The notes under the pieces are model-generated. The model was not told the DNA's origin and did not search any database. It saw only the letters and a program-made list of their open reading frames with translations. A program made the position numbers and the translations under genes. DNA of 50,696 nucleotides from the NCBI RefSeq assembly GCF_000003605.2, contig NW_003147782.1, positions 106,724 through 157,419 of the forward strand, given 5' to 3'. This stretch comes from Saccoglossus kowalevskii. Its lineage: Eukaryota > Hemichordata > Enteropneusta > Harrimaniidae. Numbering within the stretch: the stretch's first letter is position 1; each line of letters begins with the position of its first letter. Positions 39,191 through 49,218 of the stretch are shown here, in pieces.

Positions 39191-39684
39191 TACGATTCTC
39201 AGCAGGTTCCAATTCTATTATTTCCTTTAACGTTGCTAGTTTATTCTGTCGGAGTTTTTTCCTTAGCCAACTGCAGAACACCATCTTGGTATCCTCGGGG
39301 GCGGAGCTACGTCACGGACGTTCTACGTTAAGACGCGCACCACTGTACCACGTATTTCTATGGGCTTTGTGCGCGCTGCTGTGGAACGCCGGTGGAGCCG
39401 GTGAAAACTCGAGAAAACAACACAAACTCAACTTTGAAGTAATCCTGAACAACCAAATGCATATATGTTACACTCGTAGGGCTAATCTCGTTACATTGTT
39501 CAGGGGACTCTCAACAACCATCGCAAAGTACCGTTTTCTGCGAGTTTTTGGTCTTTGTTTTCACCGCGAGGGTTGCCAGGCGGTAGAAAATGCCCGGATG
39601 TCCGCCCCCGAGGATACACAATAACACTAACAACAACCACAATGACTAGTGTTATCTTATATAACATCAGTGACATCATGTAAC
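39191..39684 (-). pseudogene. transmembrane exon of receptor copy 1, split by a MITE
   Basis: Minus strand, from acceptor CTTCCTGTACAG (exon start 39684) to donor GTAAGT (exon end 39191), phase 1 at both ends. The first part encodes a hydrophobic helix (YKITLVIVVVVSVIV). The last part (from about 39290 down) encodes MVFCSWLRKKLRQNK and LATLKEIIELEPAENR, the basic juxtamembrane linker to the TIR exon. A 323-bp MITE (39292-39614) lies between them. Read in frame, the helix runs about 38 codons into the MITE and stops at a TGA (39502-39500). The linker is also 2 bp short relative to copy 2. The result would be a membrane-anchored receptor without a TIR domain, or a dead gene. Confidence 0.8.
39292..39614. 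mobile_element. 323-bp TA-flanked MITE inside the transmembrane exon
   Basis: The element begins TCCTCGGGGGCGGA and ends with the exact reverse complement TCCGCCCCCGAGGA. TA lies on both sides (39290-39291 and 39615-39616), the target duplication of Tc1/mariner-type elements. The paralogous exon at 49704-49862 lacks it and shows the uninterrupted site. The + frame 39145-39624 crosses it and is not a gene. Confidence 0.85.
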
Positions 39685-39971
39685 CTGTACAGGAAGATAC
39701 GAAGCCAATAAAGCGAACAGAATGACAAAAAAGATCAGCTTTTAGTTTGACAATGGCATTTTGATATGATTGTCGTTGTTGCCTGGTAACAAATGGAAAC
39801 CGTTTTTACAATCTAGTTTCTTCTTATACACTTATTCAACGTGGATGTGAACATTTTCCTAAAATATATATGTATATGGCGAGAGTGTAGACAGTTGTCG
39901 ATTTATTTTTTTATGTTTTCATTTTGTGAAATGATATGAAAATCAACGTCTCACGTTGCATCTTCACGTAC

Positions 39972-40167
39972 CTCGTTTTTCAAAAGCAATGGGTTCTATT
40001 GGCCATACTGGTCCGAATAAACGCCCATCATACATACATGTGTAGTCTCTATAATCCTTGGCACTAAATATATCAGCTGCAAATTTAAAGACACCCATTT
40101 TGTCAAATTTCTCTCTAGTCAAATTAAATTCTTCAATGTCCAATCGATGGATGTTATTGCCATTTGC
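39972..40167 (-). CDS. immunoglobulin half-domain exon, receptor copy 1
   Basis: This 196-bp minus-strand exon starts at acceptor TTCATCATAG in phase 0 and ends at donor GTACGT in phase 1. That matches the phase-1 start of the transmembrane exon 287 bp downstream. It reads FDKMGVFKFAADIFS, then AKDYRDYTCMYDG and PVWPIEPIAFEKR. D-Y-x-x-Y-x-C is the F-strand signature of an Ig domain, and the residues after it form the last strand leading to the membrane. In the IL-1 receptor family each Ig domain is also commonly split over two exons. With the TIR exon this defines an Ig-transmembrane-TIR receptor. The first half of this Ig domain is not securely located. Confidence 0.68.
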
Positions 40168-40209
40168 CTATGATGAACAAATACACATCCTTATTAGTAG
40201 TAGATATTA

Positions 40210-40975
40210 GGCCACACTGATTTAATTTTATGGATGACATCCTCTGGAGACCCCAAAACTAATGCGAGAGGGCGAAAAAAAAAATCCTGCCAAAAAAAAA
40301 AAAAATCCTGCTAAGACCACAGGACTACGGAGCTGCTATTACAAATTGGACCACAGAACACAATGTACCAAAAAACAACAAGAAGTCTTTATTTGTAGGA
40401 GGCACATGTTGATATACACATCTCGTACTGTATTACTGTCACAGGTATAACCATTTCAGACAAGCTCTGGTACATGTAGTCATGATGAAGTACCTTCAGT
40501 CAAAAACACTGCATGCAAGGTACAACATGGACATCATTTTCAGTACAAGTCAATGCGGAATGTACATATCACTACTTTATGACAATAACTAACAAAACAT
40601 TGCAATGATACAGAAATGTCCTTGCCAATCTCTCGTATAGCTGTGTAAACGTCATATCTCCCTGGCCGACGTCAATTGCGTACCAGTCTACAACAATCCC
40701 TCAGTTTTTCCTCTGAACTGTTATGCTCACGCATTCCCGGCAACGCAATACGCATGTGCAGAAGATCATTTACGACAAAATTGGCACGTTTTTAGATAGT
40801 CCAAAAAGAGTTTTACGACAAGCCGGCGCTTTGCGACAATATGAGTCGGCATGTTCCGGACAGAAAACCGATCTGTAGAGACTCGTCGTCGGAGATTTTT
40901 TTTTTTTTTTTTTTGAGAAAAGGCGAAAACTAATGCGCGCGTGGATGTCATCCATACAATTAAGTCGGTGTGGCC
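40210..40975. mobile_element. Harbinger-like non-autonomous element
   Basis: A 766-bp element with TTA on each side (40207-40209 and 40976-40978). Its first 33 bp (GGCCACACTGATTTAATT...) match the reverse complement of its last 33 bp at 30 positions. A 3-bp TTA/TAA duplication with GGCC ends is typical of PIF/Harbinger. It contains two A-runs with AAATCCTGC on the left and a T-run (about 40896-40913) on the right. No transposase is encoded. It sits in the intron upstream of the Ig exon. Confidence 0.78.
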
Positions 40976-41043
40976 TTAGGGTAAAAAAAGAGAGAGGCAA
41001 AATGCCAAATACTGTGACAGGTTAGCGGTTATACAAACATATG

Positions 41044-41625
41044 TTAAGTACGTAAATATTTTAAAGACTTCTTATATGCTAATTGTATCATTACTACTAA
41101 AACTATAGGTTTGCCGGTTATCAAACAAGCAACATGTGAAACAGCATTTAATTTATGAATCTTTATCAGTATAGTATAGTATATATATGCGTGAACATAG
41201 TCATTAGCATACATTCGTCCCATCCTTATTATGTATGGTAAAAGGGATGTTCTCATCCCATCCACGCAAAGCATTTATTCATTTCACAAATTTCGTCCAC
41301 GAAGGCTATTAGTAATAATACAGCTGGAAGAATTGAAAAACCTGGGTTTTTGACAACCTTTATCAACCATGACACTACTCCAAAAAAAATCCAATTTTTA
41401 AATCTGTGGATTTTTTTATCACGATTAATCATCTCAAAGAACTTGTCTGATAATGTAAATTCATCATCAGCGATCAAAACGAGAGCTATTCGTTGTTGAA
41501 TGAATGATGCGAAGTGGATACTTTGAACGTCGTTTACACATATAGCAGTGGATAGCCTTCGTTTTGTCATAGTATCACGTAAAACGATACAAGAGTAATT
41601 TGTCCCCGTTACATAGGTGACATTA
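41044..41625 (-). CDS. unassigned open frames, possibly receptor ectodomain debris
   Basis: Two overlapping minus-strand frames (about 41625-41253 and 41274-41044). The first begins near TYVTGTNYSCIVLRDTMTKR, where N-Y-S-C resembles an Ig F strand, and continues with QQRIALVLIADDEF and a hydrophobic stretch (FSILPAVLLLIAF). The second contains SHVACLITGKPIVLV, which resembles an Ig B strand. Order and strand fit missing ectodomain exons of copy 1, but the splice phases do not join cleanly. Pseudogene or chance are both possible. Confidence 0.2.
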
Positions 41626-41839
41626 CTGTGATGAATTTGTTTTGCTTATCTGTTGATCGACTTATTTAGCTGATTACTAGCGAATGGCTGTGTTATATCT
41701 GTCATCGTTTAGGCCCATGCGAGGTTCTGGACGGAACTTGGTTCAGTGATTTGGAACTAATTACGATATAACCGTCGCTATCAGGACTACTATTTCTGAC
41801 AGTTGGTATTTGCAGTTATTGATATAGTGAACGATTAAT

Positions 41840-42260
41840 CAAAAGATATGACATGTCCAGAACTTGGTGTGATTGGCTGTATGATTGACGGTTACGCCCT
41901 AGATTCTTTAAACCGCTTTGTAATTGGTTAAGGTTTTGAAAATGAATAAAGTTGTTTTAATTGGTCTTGGCGAGAACACCACGAGAGACGCAGTCTTGGG
42001 GCGAGTCTTGAGATGCAGTCTAGGTTGAGTCTTGGGTCAGCCTTGCGATAGTCTTGGGGACTTTTCCCCAGGGCGATGTGTCTTATAGAGTACTCGACTG
42101 ACTGGCTGAAGACGAAAGTTGAAACCTATTTTGTTGTGTGCGTCTATTTGACTGTAAACGTTTAAGTGACTTTCCCGATCCCGCACCTCAAGGGGACGTG
42201 ATAGAGAGACGAGATGAGATATTCCCCCCTGACACGTGTGGAGAACCCAGAGGAGAAGAT
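41840..42260 (+). mobile_element. LTR-like sequence, degenerate, + orientation
   Basis: It shares ordered blocks with the reverse complement of 47463-47973: GTGTGATTGGC, TACGCC, TTTGTAATTGG, GAATAAAGTTG, GACGCAGTCTTG, GTTGAAAC, and CCGATC followed by ACCT. AATAAA at 41945-41950 followed by repeated AGTCTTG text resembles the R/U5 part of an LTR. No internal retroelement region adjoins it. Boundaries are approximate. Confidence 0.5.
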
Positions 42261-42406
42261 TTCCCCCCTCATATTACACAATATCGCACTTTATCAACGT
42301 CTAAACTATGATATTTCAAAATGGTACTATCTAAATGCTTTGATTTTTCACAATTAATCATCTCAGCGAATAATAAATAATCCTTATCTAATCTACCTCA
42401 TTTTAC

Positions 42407-42543
42407 CTTGGGGTCGTAAGAACAGCTCACGTATATATTGTCACAATATACGGGCTTGGCAAACAAGGAAACGACTTCTATCTCAATCCAAAAGCCATCT
42501 TCGTAGGGGTTTCTTAGTACGCCGAATGACTCAGTTATGCAAT
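42407..42543 (-). CDS. candidate Ig first-half exon of receptor copy 1
   Basis: A 137-bp minus-strand stretch between acceptor ATATTCAAG and donor AAG/GTAAAA, phase 1 in and phase 0 out. That is complementary to the phase-0 start of the Ig second-half exon type at 40167. The frame starts CITESFGVLRNPYEDGF, then IEIEVVSLFAKPVYCDN and IYVSCSYDPK. An early cysteine followed by a V-x-C strand resembles the first Ig domain of IL-1 receptors. The polypyrimidine tract is weak and no matching second half was securely found. Confidence 0.4.
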
Positions 42544-42689
42544 CTTGAATATCACACATGTACGTGTAGAGGTAGTATCAACACAATGTAGAGAATCTTC
42601 AATGAAAACAGAGTGAGAAATTTTTTTTTTCATGCATTCAGCTCGAAATAAAATATACGGGTCAACAAAATGCTCCCTTGTGAAAAAAA

Positions 42690-42887
42690 AACTTGTTGAA
42701 AACCACAAGTTCGTTTGCTTCGATATTATACATATAAGTACTACAGGTGGACCTCTCACAGATTTCATGCTGATATGTTCAATTCCCTCATTTAGATGAT
42801 TATTTTTTGGTCAAAGGTGATTCTTCTTGCTAAAAACTGCAAGCCAGATTGCTTCGATATTATACATATAAGTACCTCAGGTGGACC
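42690..42887. repeat. tandem duplication of about 133 bp (partial)
   Basis: GCTTCGATATTATACATATA with the following AGTAC and GGTGGACC appears at 42718-42754 and again at 42851-42887. The preceding AAAAC...CAAG context is also similar. Confidence 0.7.
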
Positions 42888-42975
42888 AGACCAGATTTTT
42901 TCATTTTCTAATGATATTCTCTAATTAAAATGTGCATTGCTAACAGCGGAGCTATCACGACCGAAGGGCTGCTTG

Positions 42976-43140
42976 TTTATATCACTTTTTATTCTTCAGA
43001 TATTCATTAGTATTATGTAGTCCACCAGTTAAATTTTCTAGCAAAATATTGTGAGTGAAGTATGACATCAATGCCGTACTAGAAAATATAAATGGCATAA
43101 CTGCACTGATGAATATCTAAAGAATGAAAAGTGATATAAA
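42976..43140. mobile_element. foldback element, 165 bp
   Basis: The left arm TTTATATCACTTTTTATTCT continues to CATTAGT. It is the near-perfect reverse complement of the right arm ending AGAATGAAAAGTGATATAAA, giving arms of about 38 bp. The inner parts also pair weakly (TTTTCTAG / CTAGAAAA). No clear target duplication. Confidence 0.65.
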
Positions 43141-44513
43141 AAATACATTTGTGAAGCTCTTTATCTGGGATTATCATTATGTTGGTTGTCTTAACTATTT
43201 TCTTTTAACTCACCGGATGCATTTCGACTTGGATAACTGGATGTACAAAGTTGCGTACTTAACCGATTGCAGTATGAGGAATGCAAGACACTGTCTGGCT
43301 GTCTGGCTGGCTTCCTGGCTGGCAACCGTCGGGAACTGAGACTGAGCGGGAAAGAACCACGGACGCAAAATATACATCTAGATGGATTAAACTATTTTAC
43401 ACTTAGGTAGAAAACAGTAATAAACATATGCAAATGTACGGTTTGTACAGACCACAACCACCCAAGCGAATAAATGGTTTAATCTCAATATGTTGCAATT
43501 ATTTGTTAAATTGTAATGATTAACAATAAAATTGCTGCACGGTTTCCATACAATGTAGCAATATATCGATAGTTTTTTTTCCGGTAAACAAGGTTCAACT
43601 CAGGATGTCACTATCCGATCATTGACCGACCTCGATTACTGTCGGACGCAACACATTTTCAAACTGAATGCGTGCTCGGATACAGCTGGAACGGAGAGCC
43701 GGGCGTTTTGACCGTTATTGCGCGCGAGTAATAGGTTTGACTAGCGCCACCAACGGCGCGAAATTATGTTTTTATATAAATGCGGAAGTGATGCGGTATT
43801 TTCTTTTTGTGTTTTTTTATAATCTTGGGCAAAAATCATAATTTAAAGTGATGAACTGATATGCAGGTCTCAAATGCAACGAAGTCATATTGGCTTAAGA
43901 TCAAAAATTAAACGATTACAATTTACAGTGACCTTCGTGTTCACCTTTCAAAATCAAAACATCAAATTTGGCGTTTTTGTAAGTGTCACATTTTTTTTTT
44001 ATAAAAACACTTTTTCATTTTCTGTTTTGACTCGGACAAAAAATTTTTGAATTAAAAATTACAATTTTGACCTTTGCACTAGCGAGCATGACAAACCACT
44101 ATATATCCACTGACCGTGACGGCGTTGCCCGGCATGACGTGCTTTTCGAGCGGTCTCAGAATCTCTCAGTGTTTGGCTGTCTTCTCGCCGAGAGAAATCA
44201 GTATTGCTCACCAAACGTATTGTGGTATTTTGGGTCACGTTGAGGGTTTCAGTGTATTTTGCTTTATTCGTCCTCAACTCTGGGTCAACGTACATGGTGA
44301 TGTGTACATGGTACACGTTTATTTTCCTGGGCCGGAATTTCTTAATCTGGAGTTGATTCCTAAATCAAGTAAAAAACTATATCGCAATTTTACAATGCCA
44401 CATCTTCCTGGGTTAATATTAGAAAATTTACATTTTGTTGGGGTTCGGTCTGTCTCTTAAAGTGTTCACACTAAAATGTTGTTAGGATGAAAGAGTCGCA
44501 AATGTGAACGTAA
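43141..44513. other. unassigned region with one coding-like minus frame
   Basis: The minus-strand frame from about 44340 to 44059 reads HVHITMYVDPELRTNKAKY, then LNVTQNTTIRLVSN, with two N-glycosylation sequons and alternating hydrophobic residues suggestive of beta strands. A possible acceptor (CGGCCCAG) lies upstream. No family is recognised and no cysteine is present before residue 70. It is upstream of receptor copy 1 on the same strand, so an ectodomain exon is conceivable. The overlapping + frame 44116-44460 is not recognised either. Confidence 0.2.
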
Positions 44514-44673
44514 TTAAAGCAGGAGGGTCGTCACCTGCGCACGCGCGTGAATTGGGTCTCAAACGATGATAACACACACACAAACGCAAAGGCTCATGGG
44601 TAGACGCTTGTTTGTAAACATTGAAACGCTATGGCCATCTGACGCATGCGCAGGTGGCGACTCCCCGCTTTAA
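44514..44673. mobile_element. piggyBac-type MITE, copy 2 (TTAA-flanked)
   Basis: A 160-bp element starts TTAAAGCAGGAGGGTCG and ends GCGACTCCCCGCTTTAA. It is collinear with the copy at 3276-3440, sharing GACGCTTGTTTGTAAACA, GCTATGG.CATCTG and GCGCATGCGCAGGTG-type ends. Differences are substitutions and small indels, including a CACACACACA run here. Confidence 0.82.
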
Positions 44674-45789
44674 TTTTTGTTCCGTCCTAATAAGTGATAA
44701 CTTGTGTACACAAATTAGAATTAATTTTCTAAATGATATTTATCCTTATCCTTGTAAACTAGAGGATGATTTGAACCACATTTACATTCGTTCTATTATC
44801 AATTGCGTATCTGTCTATTACTAACGTTTATTCCAATCATATTACTGTTCGTAATATTATTTGACCTGTGTAATAATCATGGCCTGCTACATAATCTTAA
44901 CACTAATCTCATGGAAGCATCCAGGAAAAATGTAGTTGCTAGTGTTAAAATTGTGTAATCATTTAGCACTTGCATAATAGCTCAGTTATAACAGCCAACT
45001 TATTCCTGTAAATTCAGTTATACTTTAATTTCAGATACCTTTAACATTATTATGTTTACATACATGTCTTGGCAGAAACGATTGAGGAATGGGCATCTTC
45101 TTTAGCACTCTGGCTCTGAATATTCTCTTTGCCAGGTGTTTTCAATTAGTCTAACATTCTTGTGGCGTGGTCCATGCCATCTGTTCATCCACTGATGATA
45201 CATTTTGACTCCTACTCCCTTAGTGAATCATCAGTCCCCCATACTCAAGAGCTCCCTTCTTGGCAGCGCTATTCTTTCTTCATAGCATTTCAAATTATTA
45301 AATTAAAGTTCAGAGTCACTGAAATACATGGCAAGTCTACATTCTCCTCATGTAGATAGTCCAAACACTTCAATGATTCTTGCCATTTCTCCTTTATGGC
45401 ACGGGGTTTTATTTCATCACCAAATTATAACTAGTAGTATCTATTAGTACCCTTGCATGAAATGTTCGGGATAATTCCTGTGCCAGTATGTCTTTGCTTG
45501 TACTGGAATTGGAAATGCCTCTTCTTTTATCTCGTACCCTTCGTGCAGTACTGCACCAATCCAGTGTTTATTTCAAAAAAATGGATCGGAAATAGGATAG
45601 GAAATAAGACTAATTTAATTTTTAGGGTTGTAAAAATGATTTTATGGCTGGGACCCCAATTTAGGTGATTATGCTCTTTCTAAGATTCTTCTTTGTCTGA
45701 GGTGCTGCTATGAAAGTGAGGAATGAAGCGCCGGCGTATGGTGAAAGACAAAAACAGCTCATCAAATGTATCATTCGCATTACCATCAT
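44674..45789. other. intergenic, partly retroelement debris
   Basis: No intact gene. The portion nearest the integrase remnant probably belongs to the same decayed element, but no further domain can be named. Frames 45162-45359 and 45453-45668 on + are not recognised. Confidence 0.4.
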
Positions 45790-46290
45790 CTGACTCTGTG
45801 TCTAGGAGAGCAACAGACAACTATTTCACCTCCTCTTTCTTCGACGACTTCTTTCTGACTAACATAAAACTTTAGCAGGTTAACATGGAATGATTTTCTT
45901 ACTATTATGAATTGGAAATAATAAGATTACCAAATCCTCAGCCTCGAAATATCGCTTACCGCATGTCATAGTAATGTTTTTGCTTCACCGTGGCTCTTCC
46001 AAGACTTTTCTGTGCAAGTTTGCATGTGTCAATGACATACTGATATATTGTATGCATCCTCTTATTTGATTTTTAATTAATGGCATTGGTTCTCTCCTGC
46101 GAAGCACCAACATGGCTGTACATATTCACAAGTGCCTCTGCTACAATACAGGTTACAATATTCTTCAGGTGGCATAATCAACCAAAGTCAAAATGTAACC
46201 ATTACCTCCTTCAGTTGATGGAAATATTGACCCAACCCATCTACCGCCACTCAATGGCATTTTGTTCAAGGATATTTAAGGTAGAGATGA
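45790..46290 (-). pseudogene. Ty3/gypsy-type integrase remnant
   Basis: On the minus strand several broken frames keep the order of a retroelement integrase. Near 46200-46165, YILTLVDYAT is the core motif around the first catalytic aspartate. Near 46135-46090, VAEALVNMYSHVG follows. Near 46010-45965, AQKSLGRATVKQKHYYD is the linker typical of the end of the integrase. Near 45950-45905, YFEAEDLVILLF follows. Near 45891-45853, FHVNLLKFYV is the segment seen just after integrase in many Ty3/gypsy Pol proteins. Stops and frameshifts separate these pieces. Reverse transcriptase and protease are not seen. Confidence 0.75.
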
Positions 46291-47055
46291 TTACCTGACA
46301 GGTATTTTAATTAGTTAATTAGGCAACCAAGATGACCTCCCTTGTCCACAAAACTATATATTTTCGGAAAGCTTATTGTATGATTTTTTTAAATTTTGTA
46401 AGTATTTTTTTGTATGGACACTGTAGTTTGAAATATGCACAAAAAAGTGTTTTTTTTGGTCAAAAGTGATTTTAAAAAAATAGCTTCTAAGCCATGCCAC
46501 TGTTTCCTGTCAAAATTGGTTTACGGGTACATCTGTTTACTATGAAGAAAGTGCCGTCTTGAACAAATTTCTACAAGTTGTCAATTTTGCTGGGCAGCAG
46601 CTTAAATTTCACTAATTCAAGTTAATGCATAAATTAACACCCAAGCTATTTGTTTGTCCGATTGTTGTAACACTGCTCAACCAAAAACAATGCCCCGACG
46701 GTGTTTTGAAGATAAACACATTGTCAATCATTTGTGAACATTTCAATAGAAAAGGTCAAAGCGTCTAGGAGATATTTTTTTAAAGTTCTGGAATGTGCAC
46801 TAAAAAGAAGCTGAGATAATTGCTAATTTGCATATTTTATAGTTAATATATGCTGATTTACATCGCCATTGGATTTAACAGAGTTCCACTAATTATTTTA
46901 ACTTCAAATTTCCACAGAATACAGATGTTCATACAGTGCCATAAAATATAAAAAAAAGTTAAATTTGTCAAAATAAACTGCATCTCAACCTTAAGGGATT
47001 TACTTGTGTGGAATGTTTTATAACATCCATAACAGAACCAGAAAAAAAACAATAT
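46291..47055. other. region between the integrase remnant and the right duplication
   Basis: AT-rich, no recognised coding motif. Nothing resembling reverse transcriptase was seen upstream of the integrase piece. Confidence 0.5.
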
Positions 47056-47462
47056 CAATTAGTCAGTGGTGTATAGAGTAGAGGTCTGTCAAATTGTTCT
47101 TGCAGCCTGATGATATTCCTGAGACTTTAAAGTTTTCAATCCTGGTGAGGGAGATGGGCAAGGCGCCAGCACATGTAAACTGTAAATTTCAAATGGTTTG
47201 AGGTTTAACACATTTTTGCAAAATATCAGAAAGAAATGGCGCCATGTTCTACAAAGGAAACGTTTAAAACAACGTTATAGTATTGCTTATTCGTAATCAG
47301 CACCCAAATAACTCCAGTAATGAAAATGTCCATGATATGTAGATTAAAGCTTTTTTTATTATTTCTACATTATTCAAATTATATAGGACTCGATTTAGAG
47401 AAATGTAGGCAGAAACGGGAAAATAGTTAGACTGGGATGTTATTATTGTGAGCAATTAATTT

Positions 47463-47973
47463 TGTGTTTATTAAACCCTCAAGTCAGGTACCAGTGATCG
47501 GGGGATTTGCCACCTTTTCACTGCACAAAGACACACAGAGACTTGAATCGTTTCAACCTCTCATCTCAGCGCCATGTCGGAAATGTCTGAGACTGCCTCA
47601 AGACTGCGTCAAGACGACTTGCCTGAGATCAACTTTATTCAACTCCTAGCCAATTACAAAGGAGTCTAAGAGCTTAAGGCGTAGCCTCCATACATTCAAT
47701 TCACATATGGCCAATCACACAAAGTATTTAACACGCCATAATATCTGATTAATTGCCCCCTATGTCGGGACATAACTCTGATACTTATAGGCGCCACGTT
47801 GTCTTAACTAACTTCCATAGTCGACAATTATGTCCGCCAGTTGTCCCCCGATCCCTAATCTCAGTAATATAAGGAATGAACCTGATCATGACAAGTTATG
47901 AGCAGGTGTGGATTATCCAGGGGTCGTTATTGAAAGTCGCTATAACTGCAAAAAGCGGCCTCACCTAAACACA
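47463..47973 (-). mobile_element. solo LTR-like insertion
   Basis: A 511-bp segment is present in the right duplication and absent at the same place in the left. It starts TGTGTTTA and ends TAAACACA, the TG...CA inverted ends of an LTR. On the minus strand AATAAA (47639-47634) is followed by repeated AGTCT-rich text. It is related to the + oriented sequence at 41840-42260. An exact target duplication is not obvious. Confidence 0.65.
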
Positions 47974-48489
47974 TAATATAAATCATAAAACATTATCATG
48001 ATTTTAATGCATGATTGCTCATTGTGTTTTAGTGAATGTCATGCACAAAACATTGTGCACTGCAAGATTTGTCAATTATACGTTGTGCAATACAATTATA
48101 TATGAAAGTCAAAGTGTGATATTTAAAAAGAAAGTATATGGTTATATCACAGTCTTATAACACAAAATAACATTGCATTAGTATTAGTAGTACTATTAGT
48201 AGTAGTTATCACATACATAAACACAATGAAACACATTTGAAGCTAAATGAAACACTATTTAAATAAAACAATATTTGAACTGAATGACAAATAAAGAATT
48301 TTGGTACGATGACAAGGTATGTGCCTCCTTATTTGTTTGGTTTGTGCGCCGACAATGCACGCTTAGGAGACATTATTATACATTTAATGTATATCATTCA
48401 ACATATTTAAATCAATTAGAAAAAAAATACAATGCATATAGCAATACATCTTTACATTATCTAGATCATCTTCTTAATGATACTCCTTA

Positions 48490-48495
48490 TTTATT
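48490..48495 (-). terminator. candidate poly(A) signal, receptor copy 2
   Basis: AATAAA on the minus strand about 235 bp past the TIR stop codon, at the position conserved with copy 1. Confidence 0.4.
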
Positions 48496-48730
48496 ATTTT
48501 GTGTATTTGGAATATTTTAAAAACCATATCTACATATATACGAAATGCACTTGTTAGGATATGTCGTTAACTAAAATAAAACCTATTTAACCGGAATTGA
48601 ATAGAAGCTGTTAACAACAACAACTAGGCTTAAAGAAACCTTCCAGGGTAGTATAACCCTGCACTTGATAATTTGTACATCATGTAATCATACATCATGT
48701 AATCAAAATGTGGTTTTAGTATACACATAT

Positions 48731-49218
48731 TCATTCTCTTACAACTTGGGAGGGCCCGACCCAATTGTGCAACTTGGTCCAAAATGGTTGTTGCTTTCTT
48801 TGAAGACCAAGCCTTGACAACAAGGCATTTACATTTTCACCTCCTCCATTCCATTCAATGCAATGGTTTAATTCCAGTAACATGGGAACTGCGCATTCTT
48901 TATACTTAATAACTAATAAAGAATCCTTTTCGGCCTCACTGGAGAGCAGCAGATTCACTGCCAAAAATAACTCATACCGAAGACAATATATGTCCTTCAG
49001 GAAATCGGGTGAAAATACGGCTATAAACTTGTGACTTCCCATAATTCCATCATTTGATCGCTTTAGTCTCAATCCCCCAACTTTTGAGTCACGAATGTCC
49101 AAGAAAACCTTTAGACCCCACTCTGTCTCCATTTTAAGAACTAGAGTATCAACAACGAACTCTTCATCTCGTTCACAGTATGAAACGTAAACATCATAGA
49201 GAAGATCTGCTGGTTTGT
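48731..49218 (-). CDS. TIR-domain terminal exon, receptor copy 2 (intact)
   Basis: The exon begins after acceptor TTTGTTCTTAG in phase 1, joins the transmembrane exon at 49704 (phase 1) and ends with a TGA at 48733-48731. About 162 residues form a full TIR domain: box 1 LLYDVYVSYCERDEEFV (residues about 6-22), box 2 VFLDIRDSKVGG (about 43-54), SHKFIAVFSPDFL and YELFLAV with the conserved glutamate, and box 3 QPFWTKL near the C-terminus. It acts in the cytoplasm, by family, as an adaptor-binding signalling domain. It differs from copy 1 at few positions, for example D/N and R/Q in box 1 and LLS/QFS after the central helix. The box 2 proline is replaced by valine, as in copy 1. No internal stop or frameshift. 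Confidence 0.92.

Larger units (their letters stand above)
36838..39945. repeat. segmental duplication, left copy
   Basis: From the shared AATATCAATTAGTCA boundary to the shared GGCGAGAGTGTAGACAGTTG / GTTTTCATTTTGTG boundary this block matches 47056-50455 along its length. Sequence similarity is high in exons and lower in flanks. It carries the 3' half of a receptor gene (transmembrane and TIR exons). Differences are a MITE and an N gap in this copy, and an LTR and another insertion in the right copy. Confidence 0.85.

Noticed and set aside
39145-39624. 159-residue + strand frame
   Set aside because: It runs across the MITE and antisense to the transmembrane exon; no known domain, and the paralogous locus does not keep it.
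40576-40661. Ig B-strand-like minus frame (DISVSLQCFVSY) as the first half of the copy 1 Ig domain
   Set aside because: It lies wholly inside the Harbinger-like element, so it is unlikely to be an ancestral exon; kept only as a finding.
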